From the NCBI RefSeq assembly GCF_002941025.1, contig NZ_PTJS01000001.1, positions 5,151,472 through 5,215,471 of the forward strand: a stretch of DNA of 64,000 nucleotides. Reading direction: 5' to 3'. This document shows, piece by piece, positions 1 to 6,240 of the stretch; the stretch's first letter is position 1; each line of letters begins with the position of its first letter. The notes beneath the pieces are model-generated. The model saw only the letters and a program-made list of their open reading frames with translations. It was not told the DNA's origin and did no database searches. The position numbers and the translations under genes were made by a program. The DNA comes from Streptomyces sp. QL37 (GTDB lineage: Bacteria > Actinomycetota > Actinomycetes > Streptomycetales > Streptomycetaceae).

Positions 1-1
1 A

Positions 2-412
2 CTGATGCTCAAGGTCGAGGACATGGGCGGCGCGGTCGACGCCATCGAACGCGGCTTCCAGAAGGGCGAGATCGAGCGCAGCGCCTATCGCATCGCCCAG
101 GAGACGGACAGCGGTGAACGCGTCGTCGTCGGCGTGAACCGCTTCCGCCTCGACGAGGAGGAGCCGTACGAGCCGCTCCGCGTCGACCCGGCGATCGAGG
201 CCCAGCAGGCGGCCCGGCTGGCGAAGCTCCGCGCCGAACGCGACCAGGGGGCGGTGGACGCGGCGCTGGCGGAGCTGAAGAAGGCGGCCGAGGGTACGGA
301 CAACGTGCTCCACCCGATGAAGGACGCGCTCAGGGCCCGGGCCACGGTGGGCGAGGTCTGCGACGCGCTGCGGGAGGTCTGGGGGGCGTACGTCCCGACG
401 GACGCGTTCTGA
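2..412 (+). CDS. Acyl-CoA mutase large subunit, C-terminal end (5' truncated by window)
   Basis: Only the last ~136 codons are present; the reading frame is open from base 2, so the gene begins before the window. The sequence matches the end of the catalytic (TIM-barrel) chain of the methylmalonyl-CoA / isobutyryl-CoA mutase family: GGAVDAIE, then SAYRIAQE and VVVGVNRF, followed by a helical tail ending VGEVCDALREVWGAYVPTD. The family rearranges the carbon skeleton of acyl-CoA thioesters using adenosylcobalamin. The cobalamin-binding domain is not visible in this part, as expected where it sits on a separate small subunit. Which acyl-CoA is the substrate cannot be told from this fragment. Confidence 0.85.
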   Translation: MMLKVEDMGGAVDAIERGFQKGEIERSAYRIAQETDSGERVVVGVNRFRLDEEEPYEPLRVDPAIEAQQAARLAKLRAERDQGAVDAALAELKKAAEGTDNVLHPMKDALRARATVGEVCDALREVWGAYVPTDAF

Positions 413-502
413 AGGGCTCGGCCATCCTCACGGGTGATCTCCTGCCGATCGGCCGCACCCGTGGATAGGCTCGTGAACAGTGGTCTCCGAAAGGAGGATG
501 CC

Positions 503-1108
503 GTGGCTGTGATACAGCACGAGGAGTTGGTGACGATGCAGTCCGAGCTGACGATCGGCGAGGCGGCCGAACAGGCCGCACGCTCGCTGCCCGGGCATCG
601 CGTGGAGATTCTCCAGGGGAGGCTCACTGTGACACCACCGGCCGACGGATCGCACGCTCTGGCACTGTCCTGGCTCAGCGAGGAATTCGGCGCGCGAGCT
701 CGCGGGGTCGGGCTGAGACTGGTCCAGGCGGTCGGGCTCTGGCTACCCACCGGGCCGGACGACTACGCGATTCCTGATCTCGCGGTCGTCGAGTCCGACT
801 TCCGCGACGCCCATGTCATGAGGAACTGCTACGCCCCGCACGTCTTCCGCATGGTCCTGGAGGTCACCTCGACCAACTGGGCGGACGACCTCGGCCCCAA
901 GGTCGAGGGCTACGCCCAGGCCGGAATCCCGGTCTACGTCGTGGCGGACCGCAAGCACGACCAGGTGCTGGTCTGCACCGATCCCCGGGGTGGTGAGTAC
1001 AGGACCCGGACGCCCCACAAGCGGGGCATGTCCTTCAGCGTGCCGGACGTGGTCGGGGTGGAGATGGAGCTCTCGGTGGACCGACTGCTGGACGGCGACG
1101 AGGGCTGA
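503..1108 (+). CDS. Uma2 family (DUF820) putative endonuclease
   Basis: A 201-residue protein of the Uma2/DUF820 family, which has a PD-(D/E)XK nuclease-like fold and is abundant as stand-alone genes in Streptomyces and cyanobacteria. The family marks are visible: VEILQGRL (E35), PDLAVVES (D92), LEVTS (E120), then K133 and Y137 in the PKVEGYAQAGIPVYVV stretch. Biological function of the family is unsettled. The GTG start at 503 is preferred because AAGGAGG (491-497) lies five bases upstream; an upstream in-frame start at 434 has no such site. Downstream of the mutase and separate from it. A second family member is at 31595. Confidence 0.8.
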   Translation: MAVIQHEELVTMQSELTIGEAAEQAARSLPGHRVEILQGRLTVTPPADGSHALALSWLSEEFGARARGVGLRLVQAVGLWLPTGPDDYAIPDLAVVESDFRDAHVMRNCYAPHVFRMVLEVTSTNWADDLGPKVEGYAQAGIPVYVVADRKHDQVLVCTDPRGGEYRTRTPHKRGMSFSVPDVVGVEMELSVDRLLDGDEG

Positions 1109-1166
1109 CCGGCCGCATTCTGGACCGCCCCGCCGGGGTGTCGTACCCGCGTGCGACACTCCGTTC

Positions 1167-1826
1167 ATGCTGGGTGTCACCGATCTTCCGACCTATCTCG
1201 CCGGCCTTGTGCTGATCATTCTGCTGCCGGGGCCGAATTCGCTGTACGTGCTCTCCGTCGCCGCCAGGCGCGGGGTGCGCACCGGTTATGTGGCCGCCGC
1301 CGGGGTGTGGACCGGGGACACGATCCTGATGACGCTGTCCGCGCTGGGCGCCGCCTCGCTGCTCCAGACGACGCCCCTGCTCTTCGCGGTCGTCAAGTTC
1401 GCCGGCGCGGGCTATCTGACCTGGATGGCGATCGGGATGATGCGGACGGCCTTGACGATGTGGCGCGAGCGGCACCAGCACATGGCCGAGCTGACGCTGG
1501 AGGACGAGGCGCCGGCGAAGGACGCCGAGCGTCCCTACCGGCGGGCGCTCGTGGTCAGCCTGCTCAATCCGAAGCTGATCCTGTTCCTCATCTCCTTCTT
1601 CGTGCAGTTCGTCGATCCGGGTTACGCCTATCCCGCGCTCTCCTTCCTGCTTCTGGGGACGCTGCTCCAGATCAGCAGCTTCCTCTACCTCTCCGCGCTC
1701 ATATTCGGAGGCACCCGCCTGGCCGCCGCCTTCCGCCGCCGTAAGCGGCTGTCGGCGGGGGCCACTTCGGCGGCGGGTGTGCTGTTCCTCGGGTTCGCGG
1801 CGAAGCTGTCGTTCAGCAGCGTGTGA
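1167..1826 (+). CDS. LysE/RhtB family amino-acid exporter (LeuE-like)
   Basis: A 219-residue integral membrane protein with about six hydrophobic segments. The N-terminal signature of the LysE/RhtB family is present: a first helix followed by LPGPNSLYV and a conserved G-x-x-x-G region (RRGVRTGYVAAAGVWTGD). The family exports amino acids such as lysine, homoserine or leucine. The region SLLNPKLILFLISFFVQF is the usual second half motif (NPK). The ATG at 1167 matches the family's N-terminus; an upstream in-frame extension would be hydrophilic and unrelated. Single gene, convergent with the MarR regulator on the other strand. The substrate is inferred only from family resemblance. Confidence 0.85.
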   Translation: MLGVTDLPTYLAGLVLIILLPGPNSLYVLSVAARRGVRTGYVAAAGVWTGDTILMTLSALGAASLLQTTPLLFAVVKFAGAGYLTWMAIGMMRTALTMWRERHQHMAELTLEDEAPAKDAERPYRRALVVSLLNPKLILFLISFFVQFVDPGYAYPALSFLLLGTLLQISSFLYLSALIFGGTRLAAAFRRRKRLSAGATSAAGVLFLGFAAKLSFSSV

Positions 1827-1838
1827 GCCCGGCCCGGG

Positions 1839-2297
1839 TCAGTGGTGCCAGGCCTTGCCGCCCACGTTGTGGATCATGCGCTGGAGGACCTTGAGCGCGG
1901 CGACGTACTCCTCGTCGGGGATGCCGGCATGGATCTCCGCGAGCGCCCTGCCGACCCGTTCGGCCGCCTTGGCGTGCAGCGCGTGTCCCTCGGCGGTCAG
2001 CCGCAGGCGGGTGGTGGGGTCCTCGGTGACGAGGCCCCGGGCGATGAGGGTGTCGATCTCGGGCTCCAGCGAGTCGCCGACGTTCAGGTAGCCGCTGAGC
2101 ATCGCGACGACCTCGGCGCGCGGGCGGCCGTGTTCGTCCGCCTCGGTGAGCTGGTTGAGGACCCACCAGGGGGGCTGGGTCAGTCCGATTTCGGCCAGTG
2201 CGGCCCGGATGTGGGTCACGGTCGCGTCGTGGGCCGCCCAGCTCCAGTAACCGATGGGCTGCCGTGCCAGTCCCGCGTCGTCATGTGAGTAGTCCAT
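1839..2297 (-). CDS. MarR family transcriptional regulator
   Basis: A 152-residue winged-helix protein of the MarR type. The segment WWVLNQLTEADEHGRPRAEV is the first helix of the DNA-binding core, and IDTLIARGLVTEDP followed by RLRLTAEGHAL is the recognition helix plus wing, the usual MarR order. No ligand is predictable. It lies directly downstream of a decayed FAD-dependent monooxygenase tail on the same strand. It may once have regulated that gene, since MarR repressors often control aromatic-degradation or drug-modification enzymes; this is inference. Confidence 0.8.
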   Translation of the reverse strand: MDYSHDDAGLARQPIGYWSWAAHDATVTHIRAALAEIGLTQPPWWVLNQLTEADEHGRPRAEVVAMLSGYLNVGDSLEPEIDTLIARGLVTEDPTTRLRLTAEGHALHAKAAERVGRALAEIHAGIPDEEYVAALKVLQRMIHNVGGKAWHH

Positions 2298-2315
2298 GTC
2301 CTGGACCGTAGGACC

Positions 2316-2475
2316 TCAAGCAAAGTTGAGGTCAAGGCCCAGTGGTCCGGCGTACTCCGCGAGCCCTGTGGTGTCCTCGCCGGCCCAGCCGACGTAGCCG
2401 TCGGGACGGATCAGGAACAGGCCCTTGCCGGACCGGGCCGGACTGGCGCGGCCCGCCCCGGTGGGGGTCACTTGG
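2316..2475 (-). pseudogene. 3' remnant of an FAD-dependent aromatic monooxygenase
   Basis: Reading the minus strand from about 2475 to a TGA at 2316-2318 gives a short stretch, KGLFLIRPDGYVGWAGED, followed by TTGLAEYAGPLGLDL. The RPDGYVGW motif is the hallmark C-terminal end of the PheA/TfdB-like FAD monooxygenases. No start codon, FAD-binding GxGxxG or remaining domains exist upstream, where the PHO-box/promoter region of the wall-polymer locus begins. I interpret it as the leftover tail of a gene cut off at the boundary of that locus. Confidence 0.6.
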
Positions 2476-2498
2476 GCGACGCCCAGAGTTCACCGTTC
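2466..2498 (+). promoter_or_regulatory. PHO-box-like direct repeats (candidate PhoP site)
   Basis: Two 11-base units in 22-base register: GGTCACTTGGG (2466-2476) and GTTCACCGTTC (2488-2498). The Streptomyces PhoP direct-repeat unit is described as G(G/T)TCAYYYR(G/C)G; the first unit matches it fully and the second over its conserved first seven bases. A TAGCGT -10 candidate follows at 2537-2542. The site lies upstream of the first GT2 gene of the wall-polymer locus. Confidence 0.5.
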
Positions 2499-2573
2499 GT
2501 CGGGCCGTGCGACACCCGCTCCTTCATCCGCGTCACTAGCGTGTGCGGACCATGATCGAAGGTGAGGGCCCGC

Positions 2574-3539
2574 GTGCCGAAGCTGTCCGTTGTCGTTCCG
2601 TTCCACAATGTCGGCGCCTACGCCGACACGACGCTGGGCAGCCTTGCCCGTAACGCGGGCCCGGACATCGAGTTCCTGCTGGTCGACGACTGTTCCACGG
2701 ACGAGACGCCGGCCGTCGTCGACCGCTGGGCCGACAGACTCCCGCACGCCGAGGTCATCCGGCACGAGAAGAACGTGGGCATCGCGGCGGCCCGCAACAG
2801 CGGCATCGACGCGGCCCGGGGCGACTTCGTCACCTTCCTCGACGGCGACGACTGGTACGCCCCCGGCCACCTGGGCCGGCTGCTGCACGCCGCCGCCGAG
2901 CTGGACTGCGACTTCGCCCGCACCGATCACGTCCAGGCCACCGGTACCAGCCGCGTCGTGAAGCGTGCGCCCGCCCGGCTCCGTGACACGGTGCTGGACC
3001 CACGCGAGGGCATCGCGGCCCCCGAGTGGGAGACCATGGTCGACTACCCCTTCGTATGGGCGGGCGTCTACCACCGGCGGCTCTTCGAGGACGGCGGCCA
3101 CCGCTTCACCACCCGGCTGCGCACCGCGGAGGACCGGCTGTGGATCTGGCAGCTGCACCTGCGCGCCCGCACCTACGCCGCGCTGAACCTGTACGGCATC
3201 TTCTACCGGCGCGGTGTCACCACGTCCCTGACGCAGATCAAGGACTCCCGGCAGCTGGACTTCTTCCCCGCCTACGACACGCTGATCGACGAGATCCTCC
3301 AGGACCCGGACGCGGAGATCCTCCTTCCCAAGGCGGTCCGCACCTACTGCGCGATGATCGCCTTCCACAACGAGAAGGCGGACGCCTACGAACCCGCGAC
3401 GTTCCGGCGTCTTCGCCACGAGTCGGCAGCCGCGCTGCACCGCATGCCGCAGCAGGTGCTCGACCACACCCTGACGATGATGGACACCAGGCGCAGCACC
3501 CTGCTCAACCGCCTGCGTGACAAGCAGAAGGCCGCCTGA
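2574..3539 (+). CDS. Family 2 glycosyltransferase (wall-polymer locus, module 1)
   Basis: A 321-residue GT-A fold glycosyltransferase of family GT2. The N-terminus is KLSVVVPFHNV, followed by LLVDDCSTDE (nucleotide-sugar Asp pair at 38-39) and FLDGDDWY (DxD metal motif, ~90-93). It should transfer a sugar from a nucleotide-sugar donor on the cytoplasmic side of the membrane. GTG 2574 is preferred: GAAGGTGAGG lies just upstream, and the start matches its paralogue at 11234-12217; GTG 2562 is an in-frame alternative. The next gene, a polysialyltransferase-like protein, begins three bases after the stop, so the two form a unit repeated on the minus strand at 9.9-12.2 kb. Confidence 0.85.
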   Translation: MPKLSVVVPFHNVGAYADTTLGSLARNAGPDIEFLLVDDCSTDETPAVVDRWADRLPHAEVIRHEKNVGIAAARNSGIDAARGDFVTFLDGDDWYAPGHLGRLLHAAAELDCDFARTDHVQATGTSRVVKRAPARLRDTVLDPREGIAAPEWETMVDYPFVWAGVYHRRLFEDGGHRFTTRLRTAEDRLWIWQLHLRARTYAALNLYGIFYRRGVTTSLTQIKDSRQLDFFPAYDTLIDEILQDPDAEILLPKAVRTYCAMIAFHNEKADAYEPATFRRLRHESAAALHRMPQQVLDHTLTMMDTRRSTLLNRLRDKQKAA

Positions 3540-3542
3540 CCC

Positions 3543-4892
3543 ATGCCCACGCGCACCCAGATCTTCCAGGTGTCGACCCTGTACGGGGCGGCCACACTCG
3601 CTGCGGCCCTGGACGCCGGCCAGTTCGGACCCGGGCAGGACAGCCACCGCGTCCTGCTCGTGACCAACAACGCGGCGATCCCCGAGACCGCCCTCCGGCT
3701 GGAGGAGATGCGCGGCTACGGGGACATCGCCGCCCGCTTCGACTCCGTCGTCGACTGGAACGAGGCCATCAGCCCGCACCACCCGAGCGGCTGGGGCCCG
3801 CGCGCCGAGGAGACCGAGCTCTGGCAGCGCGCCTTCCGCCTCGCCTGGGGCATCGCCCCCGAGGCCCCCGTCGACCTCGCCGTCGAGTCCATCCAGGTCA
3901 ACCCGGCCCGTGCGCTGGCCGCGATCTTCTCCGAGAGCGCCGTGCACGTCTACGCGGACGGGCTGATGAGCTACGGCCCGACCCGCAACAAGGTGCCGCG
4001 GTCCATCGCCTGCCGCATCCAGCGGGTGCTCCACCTGGATCTCGTACCGGGACTGCGCCCGCTGCTCCTTGCCGAGTCCGGCGTCGAGCCCGAACTCGTG
4101 CCGAACGACGCCTTCCGCAAGGTCCTGGGCGAGATCGCCGGGGCGGCGGACGGAGACCGCCGGCTCGCGGAGGCCGAGGCCGGGGCGCCCACGGCCGTGC
4201 TCCTCGGGCAGTACCTCGCGGCGCTGAACATCCTCACGGCCGAGGAGGAGGAGGACCTGCATCTGCGCATGCTGAGGGGCGCGGCGCGGGCAGGCCACAC
4301 GTCCGTCCTCTTCAAGCCCCACCCCACGGCGCCCGCCCGCTACTCCAGGGCCCTGGACGACGCGGCCGCCGCCCTGGGGATACGGCTGACCACCCTGGAC
4401 AGCCCGCTGCTCGCCGAGACCCTCTACGAGCGGTGCGCACCCACGCTCGTCGTCGGCTGCTTCTCGACCGCGATGTTCACCGCCGCCGCGTACTACGGCA
4501 TCCCCGTCGCCCGGGTCGGCACCCGTCTCGTCCTGGACCGCATCACCCCGTACGAGAACAGCAACCGCATACCGCTGACGATCGTCGACCACCTCGTGCC
4601 CGACCTGGACGAGCAGGCCGCCGGCCGGGCCGTGCCCGAACTCCCCTCCACGGCACCGGAAACCCTCGCACCCCTGATCAGGACGGTCGGCTACTGCATG
4701 CAGTCCGGCCTCCACCCCACGCTGCGCGCCGAGGCCGAGGCCTGGCTGCGGGACCACCTCGGCACCGAGACGCAGCACTACTTCAAGCGGCGCCGTCTGC
4801 AGAAGCTCACCCTGCCCGGCGGCGGCCCGCGAGGAGCGGCGATCCGGCTGCGCCGCACCGTGCGGCGCACCCGCACCAGCCTGGGCCTCTGA
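3543..4892 (+). CDS. Polysialyltransferase-like glycosyltransferase (module 1)
   Basis: A 449-residue protein with the GT-B-type motifs shared by bacterial sialyl/polysialyltransferases: an Asp-Gly motif in VYADGLMSYGP (A138-D139-G140), the His-Pro motif in FKPHPT (H260-P261), and a Ser/Thr pair in GCFSTAMF. The N-terminus (IFQVSTLYGAATLAAAL) is the typical alpha-2,8-polysialyltransferase opening. It probably polymerises or caps with a CMP-activated nonulosonic acid made by the NeuB/NeuA pair in the same locus. The C-terminal 40 residues are very basic, which suits membrane association. It is paralogous to 9903-11237. Acceptor and linkage cannot be read from sequence. Confidence 0.75.
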   Translation: MPTRTQIFQVSTLYGAATLAAALDAGQFGPGQDSHRVLLVTNNAAIPETALRLEEMRGYGDIAARFDSVVDWNEAISPHHPSGWGPRAEETELWQRAFRLAWGIAPEAPVDLAVESIQVNPARALAAIFSESAVHVYADGLMSYGPTRNKVPRSIACRIQRVLHLDLVPGLRPLLLAESGVEPELVPNDAFRKVLGEIAGAADGDRRLAEAEAGAPTAVLLGQYLAALNILTAEEEEDLHLRMLRGAARAGHTSVLFKPHPTAPARYSRALDDAAAALGIRLTTLDSPLLAETLYERCAPTLVVGCFSTAMFTAAAYYGIPVARVGTRLVLDRITPYENSNRIPLTIVDHLVPDLDEQAAGRAVPELPSTAPETLAPLIRTVGYCMQSGLHPTLRAEAEAWLRDHLGTETQHYFKRRRLQKLTLPGGGPRGAAIRLRRTVRRTRTSLGL

Positions 4893-4950
4893 CCCCGGAA
4901 CCGGGGCGCGCGCCCCGGCCGGCCACTGATGACAGAACGGCGGAACGAGC

Positions 4951-6240
4951 ATGGGCCAGACCTTCACGGGGCTGCTCAAGGCAGTGCGGGCGAGAACCGG
5001 GCAGGGCTCCACGGCGCGGCCGGCTCCCACGGCCGCACTGCGCCTGTGCGGCGACTACCTCGCGGGTCTCACCGCGGGCGGTCCCACGGGCGACGCCCCG
5101 CAGACCCGGCTCCTCGCCGCGATCGGCGGCCTCACGTCGGCCTGCGGAACCGACGGGGACGACCTCTTCGACGCCCTGCTCCGCACCGGGCAGCGCGCCC
5201 TGGAGGCCGGCGGGGAGACGGAGACGCACCTCGCCCTGGAGATCGCCGTCGAGGCCACCACGCTGCGTGCCAGGTCCAAGGGCGCATGGCGGCTGCGTGG
5301 GAGCGCGCTCGACGCGCTGGGCCGCCGGGACGAGGCGGAGCAGGCGTACGGAGAACACCTGTCGCTCCAGCGGAACCCGGCGGCGGCCGAGGACATCGTG
5401 CGCCGCGTCGCCACCCTGCGGGACCTCCGCGCCCGTCTGGACGAGGCCGCCCGGCTGCTCCCCGGCGAGGACGGCGCGGCCCTGCGGGCACTGCACAACG
5501 CCCCCGCCGGGCAGGCGCGTACGGTCTTCGCCGAGATCGTGCGCAGGCACACCGCCGAGCGCGGCGGCACCGCCGACCCCGCCGTCCGCCGCCTCACCGC
5601 GCGGTACGCCGCCTACCGCAGGCTCCTGGACCGGGACAGGATGGCCGACCCCCTGCTCGGCGGCGCGGAGCCGGCCGGGGCGGGCGCCCTGCGCCGCACG
5701 GTCGCCGGCCGCTCCGTCTGCGTGGTCGCCGGCGCCGCCCGGATCGCCGACGAGGAACGGGACCCCGGCAGTCCGCTCCGCGAGCTGATCGACGGATACG
5801 ACCTGGTGGTGCGCTGCGACAGCCTTCCGGCCGGCGCCCCGCGCACCGACCTGCACGCGGTCACCCTGCGGGGCGACACCCCGTGGACGGGCCCCGCCTG
5901 GGACCGCAGGGCAGGCACCCGGCTGGTCTTCGGTGACCCGCTGTCGCAGTGGCGCCGCTCGCTGCGCGCCCGCCTGGTCGCCGGCGCGCAGGACCGGATC
6001 GGCGACGCCACGCTGCGGCACCCCCTGGACGACCCGGCGCTGCTCGGCGAGGAGGGCTGGGGGGCCCGGACCACCACCGCGTTCACCGTGCTCAGGCTCC
6101 TGGACTTCCTGGACGCGGCCGACCGCCTCGACCTCATCGGCTTCGGGCTGCCGGGGCAGCTGCTGCCGCGCGAGCGGGAGTGGGTCGCCGCCCGCGCGAC
6201 ACACCAGGACGAGACCGAGATGAGGACCGAGCTGCGATGA
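4951..6240 (+). CDS. TPR protein with GT29-like sialyltransferase domain
   Basis: A 429-residue protein. Residues ~80-230 are helical and TPR-like (GSALDALGRRDEAEQAYGEHL). Residues ~254-429 carry motifs in the order known from eukaryotic GT29 sialyltransferases. A sialylmotif-L-like segment has VCVVAGAARI (256-265) then IDGYDLVVRCDSLPAG (280-295). A motif-S-like segment has TTTAFTVL (374-381) then DRLDLIGFGLPG (391-402). H418-x4-E423 near the end equals the motif-VS spacing (HX4E). I infer a CMP-nonulosonate transferase acting on the wall polymer. It overlaps the next gene by ATGA and follows the polysialyltransferase by 58 bases. A non-catalytic paralogue of the fold remains possible. Confidence 0.6.
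   Translation: MGQTFTGLLKAVRARTGQGSTARPAPTAALRLCGDYLAGLTAGGPTGDAPQTRLLAAIGGLTSACGTDGDDLFDALLRTGQRALEAGGETETHLALEIAVEATTLRARSKGAWRLRGSALDALGRRDEAEQAYGEHLSLQRNPAAAEDIVRRVATLRDLRARLDEAARLLPGEDGAALRALHNAPAGQARTVFAEIVRRHTAERGGTADPAVRRLTARYAAYRRLLDRDRMADPLLGGAEPAGAGALRRTVAGRSVCVVAGAARIADEERDPGSPLRELIDGYDLVVRCDSLPAGAPRTDLHAVTLRGDTPWTGPAWDRRAGTRLVFGDPLSQWRRSLRARLVAGAQDRIGDATLRHPLDDPALLGEEGWGARTTTAFTVLRLLDFLDAADRLDLIGFGLPGQLLPREREWVAARATHQDETEMRTELR

Noticed and set aside
2342..2539. Plus-strand 65-codon frame
   Set aside because: The opposite strand in the same bases encodes the recognisable end of an FAD monooxygenase; the plus-strand product is Arg/Pro-rich noise.
2490..5030. 846-codon open frame on the minus strand opposite the first GT2/polysialyltransferase genes
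   Set aside because: It is antisense to genes with clear family motifs, its product is low-complexity (Gly/Val/Arg/Asp-rich) and matches no fold. Such frames are normal in GC-rich DNA.
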